Translations under genes and position numbers: made by a program
The notes under the pieces: model-generated
The model's database searches: none
Seen by the model: only the letters and a program-made list of their open reading frames with translations
What the model was told of the DNA's origin: nothing
Shown: piece after piece, positions 37,110 through 44,937 of the stretch
Layout: every line of letters starts with the position of its first letter
Position numbering within the stretch: position 1 is the stretch's first letter
From: Sphingomonas sp. PP-CE-3A-406
GTDB taxonomy: Bacteria; Pseudomonadota; Alphaproteobacteria; Sphingomonadales; Sphingomonadaceae
DNA length: 64,000 nucleotides
NCBI RefSeq assembly: GCF_003688625.1
Contig: NZ_RCWY01000003.1
Location: forward strand, 62,001 to 126,000
Reading direction: 5' to 3'

Positions 37110-38113
37110 CCCTGCCCCCCGATCACCCCCCGATTCCGAAACCCAAGATCGGCGTCTTGCTGATGAATCTCGGCACGCCCGATGGCCCCGATGCGAAATC
37201 GGTGAAGCGCTATCTCGGCGAGTTCCTGTCCGATTCGCGCGTCGTCGAGATCCCGCAGATCGCGTGGCAGCCGATCCTGCGCGGCATCATCCTCAACACC
37301 CGTCCGAAAAAGTCCGCGCACGCCTATTCGCAGGTCTGGCGCGAGGACGGCTCGCCGCTGGCTGCGATCACGCGGTTGCAGGCCGCGGCGTTGAAGGATT
37401 CGTTCGGTCCGGAAGTGCTGGTCGACTGGGCGATGCGTTACGGCAATCCATCGATCTCCGACCGGCTGACCGCAATGAAGGCGGCAGGCTGCGAGCGCAT
37501 CCTGCTCGCGCCGCTCTACCCGCAATATTGCGCAGCAACGACCGCGACCGCGAACGACAAGGCGTTCAAGCATCTCGCCGGTCTGCGCTGGCAGCCGGCG
37601 ATCCGCACGCTGCCGCCTTACTATGACGACACGCTCTATATCGACGCGCTGAAGGACTCGCTCGAAGAGGGGCTCTCCGCGCTCGATTTCACCCCCGACG
37701 CGATCGTCGCCAGCTTCCACGGGATGCCGAAGCGGACGTTGCAGCAGGGCGATCCGTATCACTGCCACTGCCAGAAGACCGCGCGGTTGCTCGGCGAGCG
37801 GATGGGGCGCGAGTTGACGATCGCGTTCCAGTCACGGTTCGGGCCGCAGAAGTGGCTGGGGCCGGCAACCGACGAGACGCTCGTCGCGCTCGCCAAGGCG
37901 GGCAAGACCAAGGTGGCGATCTTCGCGCCGGGCTTCTCCGCCGATTGCCTGGAGACGCTCGAGGAACTGTCGATCCGCGGTCGCGAGAGCTTCGAAGAGG
38001 CTGGCGGGACGCACTTCGCCTATCTGCCCTGCCTCAACGACAGCCCGGTCGGCGTGGAAATGTTGCGCAGCATTTTGGCGCGCGAGCTTGAAGGATGGGT
38101 GCGGGCTGGCTAG
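37106..38113 (+). CDS. hemH: Ferrochelatase
   Basis: HemH inserts Fe(II) into protoporphyrin IX, the last step of protoheme synthesis. 335 residues. KIGVLLMNLGTPDGPDAKSV is the family start. Then LYPQYCAATTATAN, SFHGMPKRTLQQGDPYHCHC (catalytic His) and FAPGFSADCLETLEEL (conserved Glu) follow. The ATG at 37106 overlaps the stop of the molybdopterin dehydrogenase gene (ATGA). This coupling of heme synthesis to a molybdo-enzyme subunit is unusual and may be only an operon accident. Confidence 0.96.
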   Translation: MTLPPDHPPIPKPKIGVLLMNLGTPDGPDAKSVKRYLGEFLSDSRVVEIPQIAWQPILRGIILNTRPKKSAHAYSQVWREDGSPLAAITRLQAAALKDSFGPEVLVDWAMRYGNPSISDRLTAMKAAGCERILLAPLYPQYCAATTATANDKAFKHLAGLRWQPAIRTLPPYYDDTLYIDALKDSLEEGLSALDFTPDAIVASFHGMPKRTLQQGDPYHCHCQKTARLLGERMGRELTIAFQSRFGPQKWLGPATDETLVALAKAGKTKVAIFAPGFSADCLETLEELSIRGRESFEEAGGTHFAYLPCLNDSPVGVEMLRSILARELEGWVRAG

Positions 38114-38143
38114 CCTCCCACAAAACACTGAGGAGAGAGACTG

Positions 38144-38866
38144 ATGGCACGCGTCGCAATTGTAACCGGTGGTACGCGCGGAATCGGCGAAGCGATCAGT
38201 CTCGCATTGCAGGATATGGGCCTGACGGTCGCTGCCACCTATGCCGGCAACGATGACCGCGCGCGCGAATTCACCGAGCGCACCGGGATCAAGGCGTACA
38301 AGTGGGACGTCGCCGACTATGATGCGTGCCAGGCCGGCTGCGCGCAGGTCGCCGCCGATCTGGGCGACGTCGACATAGTCGTGAACAACGCCGGCATCAC
38401 CCGCGACGGCACCATCCTGAAGATGACGTACCAGGATTGGAAAGAGGTGATGGACACCAATCTTGGCGGTTGTTTCAACATGGCCAAAGCCGTCTTCCCC
38501 GGCATGCGCACGCGCAAATGGGGGCGGATCGTCAACATCGGCTCGATCAACGGCCAGGCGGGGCAGTACGGCCAGGTGAACTATGCTGCGGCCAAGTCCG
38601 GCATCCACGGCTTCACGAAGGCCTTGGCCCAGGAAGGCGCGCGTGCGGGCGTAACCGTCAATGCAATCGCGCCGGGGTATATCGATACGGACATGGTCGC
38701 GGCGGTGCCGGCCGACGTTCTGGAGAAGATCGTGGCCAAGATCCCGGTCGGACGCTTGGGCCAGGCGACCGAGATCGCGCGCGGCGTGGCGTTCCTGTGC
38801 TCGGAGGAAGGCGGGTTCGTTACCGGGTCTACGCTGAGCATCAATGGCGGTCAGCACATGTACTGA
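38144..38866 (+). CDS. phbB: Acetoacetyl-CoA reductase
   Basis: An NADPH-dependent classical SDR that makes (R)-3-hydroxybutyryl-CoA for PHA synthesis. 240 residues. VTGGTRGIGEAI binds the cofactor, NNAGITRDGTILKMTYQDW follows, and the catalytic residues are Ser134 (NIGSINGQ), Tyr147 and Lys151 (VNYAAAKSG). YIDTDMVAAVP and LSINGGQHMY at the end are typical of PhbB/PhaB. The start is ATG 38144 with GAGGAG upstream. It is 4 kb from phaC-phaP; phaA (thiolase) is not in the window. A structured element follows the stop directly. Confidence 0.96.
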   Translation: MARVAIVTGGTRGIGEAISLALQDMGLTVAATYAGNDDRAREFTERTGIKAYKWDVADYDACQAGCAQVAADLGDVDIVVNNAGITRDGTILKMTYQDWKEVMDTNLGGCFNMAKAVFPGMRTRKWGRIVNIGSINGQAGQYGQVNYAAAKSGIHGFTKALAQEGARAGVTVNAIAPGYIDTDMVAAVPADVLEKIVAKIPVGRLGQATEIARGVAFLCSEEGGFVTGSTLSINGGQHMY

Positions 38867-38980
38867 CGGGCGCAGGCGCGGCAACGTCCGCGCCGATGCC
38901 CGCGAGCAAAGCGAAGCGGGCAGCACCCGGCACGGCCGGCGGGTCGGCCAGGCCGAACCCGTCCGACGGCGGCGCTGATT
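38867..38980 (+). other. Structured 3-prime element, copy 2
   Basis: Directly after the phbB stop. It contains a CCCGC..GCGGG hairpin around GAGCAAAGCGAA, then CCGGCACGGCCGGCGGG. The hairpin at 38940-38961 pairs CGGGTcGGCC with GGCCgaACCCG. Stem bases differ from copy 1 (27025-27120) but pairing is kept. The function is unknown. Confidence 0.4.
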
Positions 38981-39017
38981 AGATGTCTACCGGATTACAG
39001 AGGACGGTCTTGCTTGA

Positions 39018-39048
39018 TCCTGGGCCCCCGCCTTCGCGGGAGAACGGG
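39018..39048. repeat. Solo arm of the CCCCGCGAAGGCGGGG family
   Basis: TCCTGGGCCCCCGCCTTCGC followed by GGGAGAACGGG matches the right arm of the elements at 8951 and 47375. No left arm is present, so this is a degenerate or half copy in the phbB-murA gap. Confidence 0.65.
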
Positions 39049-39130
39049 CAAGGGTAGCGCTGCTTACACTGAACCCCACAGCGTCCGCGGCGAGCAAGGA
39101 TGCCACCGCAAAAGCCTGGTAACCTACTCC

Positions 39131-39151
39131 CCCTCCCCGGAGGGGAGAGGG
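39131..39151. repeat. Short CCCTCCCC/GGGGAGAGGG hairpin
   Basis: CCCTCCCC pairs with GGGGAGAGGG across a 3-base loop, 34 bases from the murA stop. It is a minimal relative of the hairpins at 4741 and 34769 and could help end murA transcription. Confidence 0.5.
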
Positions 39152-39184
39152 CTAACGCCCGTTCAACCTACGCCCCCTCCAAAA

Positions 39185-40468
39185 TCACCCGTCGCTAGCC
39201 CGCTCGATATCCGCACCAACCGCGCTCAGCTTCTCCTCAAGCCGCTCATACCCACGGTCGAGGTGATACACCCGGCCCACAGACGTCTCGCCATCCGCCG
39301 CCAACCCCGCCAAGATCAAGCTCATCGACGCCCGCAGGTCGGTCGCCATAACCTGCGCACCGACCAGCTTGTCGACGCCGCGGACCATCGCGGTGCGGCC
39401 GTGGACCTGAATGTCCGCGCCCATCCGTGCCAGTTCGGGCACGTGCATGTAGCGGTTCTCGAAGATCGTCTCGGTCAGCATGCTGGCGCCGTCGGCCATG
39501 CAGAGCATCGCCATGAACTGTGCCTGCATGTCGGTCGCGAAGCCGGGGTACGGCGCGGTCGAGAGGGTCAGGGGTTGCAGCTTGCCGTCCGATGCGACGC
39601 GCACGCCGTCCTTGGTCGGCGTCACCGACACGCCCGCCTCGACCAACGCATCGATCGTCGCGCCCATGTCCGGGATCGACACGCCGACCAGTTCCAGGTC
39701 GCCGCCGGTGATCGCCGCAGCACAAGCGTAACTACCCGCCTCGATCCGGTCGGGCATTACCGCATAGGTCGCGCCATGCAGTCGGTCGCGGCCTTCGATC
39801 GTCAGCGTCTCGGTGCCGATCCCGTCGATCGACGCGCCCATCGCGACGAGACAGTTGCACAGGTCGACGATCTCGGGCTCGCGCGCGGCGTTCTCGATCA
39901 CGCTCGTACCCTTGGCGAGCACCGCCGCCATCACGACGTTCTCGGTCGCGCCCACCGACACGATAGGGAAGCGGAAGCGTCCGCCCGGCAGGCGCCCCCC
40001 CGGCGCGATCGCCTTCACATAGCCCGCGGCCATCTCAAGTTCGGCACCGATAGCCTCAAGTGCGCGCAGATGAAGATCGATCGGCCGGTTACCGATCGCG
40101 CAGCCACCCGGCAGCGACACCGTCGCCTCGCCGCCGCGCCCGAGCAACGGCCCGAGCACCAGGATCGACGCGCGCATCTTCCGCACGATGTCGTACGGCG
40201 CTTCGGTCGAGGTCAGATTGCCCGCGCGGATCGTCATCACCCGACCGAAATCCTCTGGTCGCGTCCCCTGGATCGCGGTCGACGCGCCTAACTGGTTGAG
40301 AAGATGTCCGAACCCGTCGACATCCGCCAGCCGCGGCAGATTGCGGAGCGTCAGCGGCTCTTCGGTCAGCAGCGCGCACGGCATCAGCGTGAGCGCTGCG
40401 TTCTTCGCGCCGGAGATGGGCAGGCGCCCGGACAGGCGATTGCCGCCGCGAATGAGAATACGGTCCAT
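39185..40468 (-). CDS. murA: UDP-N-acetylglucosamine 1-carboxyvinyltransferase
   Basis: MurA adds enolpyruvate from PEP to UDP-GlcNAc, the first committed step of peptidoglycan synthesis. 427 residues. [26 protein letters not shown] carries Lys22; the fosfomycin-sensitive Cys123 is in the loop [17 protein letters not shown]. Other conserved parts: [36 protein letters not shown], and [19 protein letters not shown] with the catalytic Asp. ATG 40468 is the normal start. The presence of Cys rather than Asp predicts normal fosfomycin binding. Confidence 0.97.
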   Translation of the reverse strand: MDRILIRGGNRLSGRLPISGAKNAALTLMPCALLTEEPLTLRNLPRLADVDGFGHLLNQLGASTAIQGTRPEDFGRVMTIRAGNLTSTEAPYDIVRKMRASILVLGPLLGRGGEATVSLPGGCAIGNRPIDLHLRALEAIGAELEMAAGYVKAIAPGGRLPGGRFRFPIVSVGATENVVMAAVLAKGTSVIENAAREPEIVDLCNCLVAMGASIDGIGTETLTIEGRDRLHGATYAVMPDRIEAGSYACAAAITGGDLELVGVSIPDMGATIDALVEAGVSVTPTKDGVRVASDGKLQPLTLSTAPYPGFATDMQAQFMAMLCMADGASMLTETIFENRYMHVPELARMGADIQVHGRTAMVRGVDKLVGAQVMATDLRASMSLILAGLAADGETSVGRVYHLDRGYERLEEKLSAVGADIERASDG

Positions 40469-40597
40469 CCCGGGTGTCTATCGCGGCTGGCGTTCTGCGC
40501 AAGGGCCGCGCATCGATCGGGCGACGGGCGGATGCTGCCCGGGGGTCAAGTCCCGCATTGGGACCGCCCACTGCTTCCGTAGCGCTAACACCCCCGC

Positions 40598-40611
40598 TTG
40601 ATCGACTTTAA
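40598..40611. promoter_or_regulatory. FNR-like half-palindrome upstream of the Crp/Fnr gene
   Basis: TTGATCGACTTTAA matches the left half of the FNR/FixK box TTGAT-N4-ATCAA exactly and three of five bases of the right half. It lies about 60 bases before the preferred start of a Crp/Fnr gene, where an autoregulatory site would be expected. Weak evidence. Confidence 0.3.
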
Positions 40612-40667
40612 TGCGCGGAAATCCTAGCTTTGCTCTGTGGTTCTCGAACATTGGGGACCATTACAGA

Positions 40668-41402
40668 GTGCCGGACAGCTGCTTCGCCGACCGCGTCGGC
40701 GATCTCATCGACCTGTCGATGAACGAGAAGGCTGCGTTAGCGCGGTTGGAGGAGCGCCCGCGAGACTTGCGTCGCGGTGCCGTCCTCGTGCGCGAAAATG
40801 ATCCGCAGGCCGAACTCTTCATCCTGCAGCGCGGCATGGCGATGAGCTATGTGCTGCTCGACGACGGCAGCCGCCAGATTCTGCGCTTCCTCTATGCCGG
40901 TGACATGCTGGCGGTCTCGGCGCTGGTGTACCGCGACTCTCCCGAAACGGTGGTCGCGCTGACCGACTGCACGGTGTGTTCGTTCGATCGCTCGGCGATG
41001 ACGGGGCTCGTCACTGATCACCCGCGGCTGTCGGCGCTGATCATGGTGATGAACCAGATGGAGAAGGTCGCACTTACCGACCGTCTCGCCGCACTCGGTC
41101 GTACCTCGGCCAAGGCGCGGATCGCGGCTTTGCTGCTCGAGATGCGCAACCGACTGCGGATGCGCGACCGCGCGATGGGCGACAGCTTCATGCTCGGGCT
41201 AACGCAGGAGGAGATCGGCGACGCGACCGGGCTCACCGCAGTCCACGTCAACCGGATGCTGCGGCAGTTGGAGGAAGATGGGCTGATCCGTCGCGAGACG
41301 GGCAGGGTTACGTTGCTCAACGAAGTGCAACTCGCGCAGGCTGCGAACTACATCGACCGATTCGACGGGCTGGACCTGCGCTGGTTGCCACCGGCGCGAT
41401 AA
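40668..41402 (+). CDS. Crp/Fnr-family transcriptional regulator
   Basis: A 244-residue regulator: cyclic-nucleotide-type sensor beta-roll (ENDPQAELFILQRGMAMSYVLLDDG, then ILRFLYAGDMLAVSALV), a dimer helix, and a C-terminal winged helix with LTQEEIGDATGLTAVHVNRML. Only one cysteine lies near the N-terminus (PDSCFADR), plus CTVC in the roll, so it lacks the classic FNR [4Fe-4S] cluster ligands. Start: the GTG at 40668 is preferred over ATG 40611 because GGGGA lies upstream and family members start at this point. Its position between murA and clpS says nothing about targets. Confidence 0.88.
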   Translation: MPDSCFADRVGDLIDLSMNEKAALARLEERPRDLRRGAVLVRENDPQAELFILQRGMAMSYVLLDDGSRQILRFLYAGDMLAVSALVYRDSPETVVALTDCTVCSFDRSAMTGLVTDHPRLSALIMVMNQMEKVALTDRLAALGRTSAKARIAALLLEMRNRLRMRDRAMGDSFMLGLTQEEIGDATGLTAVHVNRMLRQLEEDGLIRRETGRVTLLNEVQLAQAANYIDRFDGLDLRWLPPAR

Positions 41403-41407
41403 CTGGC

Positions 41408-41533
41408 GATCCTCCCAGCCAGTGGGGGGGGGGCGCCGGAGGCGCCGCAGGGAGAGGTAAGCGATGACCTCTGCTCCGTGCCCTCCCCCTCCGTCTGGAA
41501 AGAGCCAGCCACCTCCCCTAGCGGGTGAGGATC
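41408..41533. repeat. 126-bp dyad repeat, copy 1
   Basis: Bounded by GATCCTCCC and GAGGATC. It contains CCTCTGCTCCGTG and CCTCCCCCTCCGTCTGG. It is a nearly colinear inverted copy of 44700-44825; the two bracket clpS, phaP and phaC. The left part is more diverged, with a long G run. Confidence 0.8.
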
Positions 41534-41560
41534 AGCACGGGTCAACCCAAACGATAAGGC

Positions 41561-41899
41561 TCACGCCTTCTCGAGCGTGCACTGCAACGGGTGCTGGTTT
41601 TGCTTGGCGAAATCCATCACCTGCGACACCTTGGTCTCGGCTACCTCGTAGCTGAACGTGCCACACACGCCCACGCCCTTCTGGTGGACGTGCAGCATCA
41701 CACGCGTCGCCGCCTCCATATCCATCCGGAAGAACCGCTGGAGGCACAACACGACGAACTCCATCGGCGTATAATCGTCGTTGAGCATCAGCACACGGTA
41801 CGGCGTCGGCTGTTTGGTCTTCGCGCGCGTCTTGGTCGCGATGCCGGCGCCGGTGCCGCCATTGCCATCCTCGCCACCATCGTCGCGGCGCTCGGCCAT
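41561..41899 (-). CDS. clpS: ATP-dependent Clp protease adaptor ClpS
   Basis: ClpS delivers N-degron substrates to ClpAP. The core (about residues 30-112) has [20 protein letters not shown] (the N-degron pocket), [40 protein letters not shown] and [11 protein letters not shown]. The N-terminal extension ([17 protein letters not shown]) is the disordered part that blocks ClpA. The start is uncertain: Met at 41899 gives 112 residues, the usual size; ATG 41929 or further upstream is possible, none with a strong ribosome binding site. clpA is not adjacent. Confidence 0.92.
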   Translation of the reverse strand: MAERRDDGGEDGNGGTGAGIATKTRAKTKQPTPYRVLMLNDDYTPMEFVVLCLQRFFRMDMEAATRVMLHVHQKGVGVCGTFSYEVAETKVSQVMDFAKQNQHPLQCTLEKA

Positions 41900-42091
41900 C
41901 TGCTCGCCCGTCCGCCGGGGAGTCGTCATTTCAGGGGTCAAAAGCATGCCGTCGAAATATGGCATGCCGGGGGGCAAGAGCAAGGGGGGCGCCCGCAAAC
42001 CTCGCGCGAAATCCGCAACGCAAAAAGGGCGACCGTCGCGTGACGGCCGCCCCTTTCGTATCGCATCGCCCGAGGGCGGCGCGCTATCGAC

Positions 42092-42787
42092 TTATGCCGA
42101 GATTTTCATCTTGTCTGTCGCGACCGCAACGCGGTTCGAGATCGGCTGCGCGAACTCGCCGAACATCTTCAGCAGACGCTCGGTCGAGCGCGAGCCTTCG
42201 GCGATCATCGTGTCGAACGCGGTACGCGCATAATCGCCCTGGAGCTTCATGAACTCGGTCGGCGACTTGGCGGCAGCGAGCGTCTTGGCGGCTTCGGTCG
42301 CGCTCTCGAACGAGGTCTTGGCGTACTCAGCAGCTTCGTGGCCGAGCGCCTCGACATTCTTCGCGGCGATCTTCGACGATTCGACCAGCGCCTCGATGTT
42401 TCCCTTGCCGAATGCCGTCATGTCCTCGACCATCTTCGCCGACTTCTCCATCGCGCCCTTGGCCTGCTCGGTGAACTCGCTGGTCGTGGTGCCGCTGAAC
42501 CCGTTGGTGAACAGGGCCTTGGTCTTCTCGGTGATGCTCTGGATCGTGTCCATCGTGGCGTCCTTTGTGTCGCTAGCTGGGATCCCCGTTGGCGCGACGG
42601 CCATAATCGGGGCGGGAGAGTCTGGTTGCGGCGATACAAAAGCAGCCGCGGGAGGAGTGTCGATCGCCGGCGTCTTGGCGACCGGCCTGGGTGCCGGTTG
42701 TGCCGGCTTGGCGACGGTCCGATAAGCCTTCGCGGTGGCGGCAGGCTTCGAACCGGTCTTGGCCGTCCGTTTCACGATATCCACCAT
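42092..42787 (-). CDS. phaP: Phasin (PHA granule-associated protein)
   Basis: A 231-residue phasin. The N-terminal ~75 residues are Ala/Pro/Lys-rich and low complexity. The phasin domain follows: SITEKTKALFTNGFSGTTTSEFT, AFGKGNIEALVESSKIAAKN, EALGHEAAEYAKTSFESATE and SPTEFMKLQGDYARTAFDTM. Phasins coat PHA granules and control their size. The start is ATG 42787 with AGAGG about 8 bases upstream. It lies 102 bases downstream of phaC on the same strand, with a perfect dyad in the gap that may be a PhaR-type operator. Confidence 0.93.
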   Translation of the reverse strand: MVDIVKRTAKTGSKPAATAKAYRTVAKPAQPAPRPVAKTPAIDTPPAAAFVSPQPDSPAPIMAVAPTGIPASDTKDATMDTIQSITEKTKALFTNGFSGTTTSEFTEQAKGAMEKSAKMVEDMTAFGKGNIEALVESSKIAAKNVEALGHEAAEYAKTSFESATEAAKTLAAAKSPTEFMKLQGDYARTAFDTMIAEGSRSTERLLKMFGEFAQPISNRVAVATDKMKISA

Positions 42788-42842
42788 CCACGCACCTCTC
42801 TTCGGAGTTATGTCGCGATCCTTCTACACGATTCGCGGCGGC

Positions 42843-42859
42843 GCACAATGAATTTGTGC
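42843..42859 (-). promoter_or_regulatory. Perfect dyad upstream of phaP
   Basis: GCACAA-TGAAT-TTGTGC, a perfect 6-bp inverted repeat with a 5-base centre, 56 bases before the phaP start. Phasin genes are commonly repressed by PhaR, which binds TGC-rich dyads, so this is a candidate operator. No phaR gene is in the window. Confidence 0.45.
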
Positions 42860-42889
42860 ACTGCACCATGACGTTTACGGAAGTCGGTG

Positions 42890-44608
42890 TTATCGGGTTT
42901 TGACGTATTCCCCCGGCGCATCGCCGAGCGCCGCGAGACCCCCTGTTCCAGGTTGTCTAACGCCTTTGGCCGCAACGGTTTTTGGATCGATCGCGCGGAC
43001 CCATTCGACCCAGTCCGGCCACCAGCTTCCCTCGGTCTCGGTCGCCCCTGCAACGAAGTCCTCGAGCGTCGTATGCGCCGAGGGATTGGTCCAAAACTGA
43101 TACTTGCCTGCCGCCGGCGGGTTCACGACTCCGGCGATGTGGCCCGACCCCGCCAGCACGAATTTCAGCGGCCCCGCGAACAGCTGGGTCAGCTTCCACA
43201 CGCTCTCGGCCGGCGCGATATGATCCTCGCGCCCCGCCTGGACGTAAGCGGGTGTCGTCACTTTGGTGAGGTCGATCGGCGTCCCGTCCACCGTCATCGT
43301 ACCCGAGACCAGCAAATTGTCGCGATAGAGATCGGTCAGATAGCTCAGATGCCATTTCGCCGGCAGGTTGGTGGTGTCGCCGTTCCAGTGGAGCAGGTCG
43401 AACGGCACGTAATCCTGCCCCAGCAGGTAATTCTGCGTGACGTAGTTCCAGATCAGGTCGCGCCCACGGAGCAGGTTGAACGTCGTCGCCATGTAGCGCC
43501 CGTCGAGGAACCCCTCGGGTGACAGCGACGCGACCATCTTCAACTGCTCGTCGTCGATGAAATGCCGCAGCTCGCCCGCCTGCGCGAAATCGACCTGCGC
43601 GGTGAAGAACGTCGCGCTAGCCACCTTCGCGGCCTCGCCCCGCGCCGCCAGCAGCGCCAGCGTTGCCGCCAGCGTCGTCCCCGCCACGCAATAGCCGATC
43701 GTATGCACCGCCGGCACGTCGAGCGCGGCGCGAACCGTGTCGATCGCCTCGACCTGCGCGCCGACATAGTCGTCCCAGACCACGTCCTTCATGCTCGAAT
43801 CGGCGGATTTCCACGACACCATGAACACGGTGATGCCCTGCTCGACCGCCCAGCGGATGAAGCTCTTCTCCGGCGTCAGGTCGAGGATGTAGAACCGGTT
43901 GATCCACGGCGGAAAGATGACGAGCGGCGTCGCCAGCACGCTCTCGGTGGTCGGGCGGTACTGGATCAGCTCGTAGAGCGGCGTGCGTTTTACCACCTTG
44001 CCCGGCGTCATCGCAAGATTGCGCCCCAGCTCGAACGCGCCGTCGGGCGTATGCGTCACCTGCCCGCGGGCAAGATCCGCCATCATGTTCTGCAGACCTT
44101 TCAGCAGGTTCTCGCCGCGCGTCTCGATCGTCTTCTCGATCACCTGCGGGTTGGTCAGCGCGAAATTGGTCGGGCTCATCGCATCGACGAACCCCTTGGT
44201 CGCAAACCGCAGCTGCTCCTTCTGCTTGGGGTCGAGCCCGTCGACCGCCTCGACGCCGCGGAGCATGTGGTCGCCGATCAGCTGATAGCTCTGCCGGATC
44301 AGGTCGAACACCGGCTCGCGCCACTGCGGCGCCTTGAAGCGCTTGTCGGTGACCGGCGCGGGGTCGGGCGCCTTGGCCGGATCTAGAAAGCGCTGCCACA
44401 GCGTCAGGCTCTCAGTCCAGAAATCGCGCGCGCGTTCCAGCGTGGCGGGGTCGGTGAAGCCTGGAATCGCGGGAATACCCTCGGGCTTCACCTGCATCGC
44501 CGCGAGCCCCTGCTCCATCATCATCTGCTGCGCACGCCCCATCACCCACGTCCAATGCTGGAGATCGGGGAGGGTCGGCGTGGAGGCGTCGGGAGGAGTA
44601 TCGGCCAT
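42890..44608 (-). CDS. phaC: Class I polyhydroxyalkanoate synthase
   Basis: PhaC polymerises 3-hydroxyacyl-CoA into PHA on the granule surface. 572 residues. The N-terminal PhaC_N domain (about 80-250) contains TPLVIFPPWINRFYILDL. The catalytic lipase-like box is GYCVAGT with Cys307. The later Asp is in AGREDHIAP and the His in VLAGSGHIAGVVNPP. Tryptophan-rich WWPDWVEWV marks the end of the fold. Size and motifs fit class I (short-chain monomers), consistent with phbB nearby. The start is ATG 44608 with AGAGG upstream. phaP follows. Confidence 0.97.
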   Translation of the reverse strand: MADTPPDASTPTLPDLQHWTWVMGRAQQMMMEQGLAAMQVKPEGIPAIPGFTDPATLERARDFWTESLTLWQRFLDPAKAPDPAPVTDKRFKAPQWREPVFDLIRQSYQLIGDHMLRGVEAVDGLDPKQKEQLRFATKGFVDAMSPTNFALTNPQVIEKTIETRGENLLKGLQNMMADLARGQVTHTPDGAFELGRNLAMTPGKVVKRTPLYELIQYRPTTESVLATPLVIFPPWINRFYILDLTPEKSFIRWAVEQGITVFMVSWKSADSSMKDVVWDDYVGAQVEAIDTVRAALDVPAVHTIGYCVAGTTLAATLALLAARGEAAKVASATFFTAQVDFAQAGELRHFIDDEQLKMVASLSPEGFLDGRYMATTFNLLRGRDLIWNYVTQNYLLGQDYVPFDLLHWNGDTTNLPAKWHLSYLTDLYRDNLLVSGTMTVDGTPIDLTKVTTPAYVQAGREDHIAPAESVWKLTQLFAGPLKFVLAGSGHIAGVVNPPAAGKYQFWTNPSAHTTLEDFVAGATETEGSWWPDWVEWVRAIDPKTVAAKGVRQPGTGGLAALGDAPGEYVKTR

Positions 44609-44699
44609 GGCATCCTCTGCTTTTTCGGGAGCTTAACGCAGACGCCGGCTCGGCGGAAGCATGGTCACATCGACGATTGTTGGTCGCAGGAAACTCAAC

Positions 44700-44825
44700 G
44701 ATCCTCCCCCGCCAGGGGGAGGTGGCTGGCCCTTGCCAGACGGAGGGGGAGGACACGGAGCAGAGGTTGCGCCTGCCTCCCCCTCCGTCACCTTCGGTGC
44801 CACCTCCCCCTTGCGGGGGAGGATC
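44700..44825. repeat. 126-bp dyad repeat, copy 2
   Basis: Starts GATCCTCCCCCGCCAGGGGG and ends CTTGCGGGGGAGGATC. Read on the minus strand it aligns along its length with 41408-41533, including the centre CCTCTGCTCCGTG. It occupies the phaC-alaC divergent gap (44609-44937); the remaining ~110 bases before alaC hold no other recognised feature. Confidence 0.85.
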
Positions 44826-44937
44826 GAAAATGGAGCCCAGCCAGAATACCCCAGCTTTCGCCCCCTCGACGAATGAGGCGGATGACGCCCTCGCTCACCT
44901 GCGGTACAGCACCCACTCCTCCAGCTAGAGGCTGATC

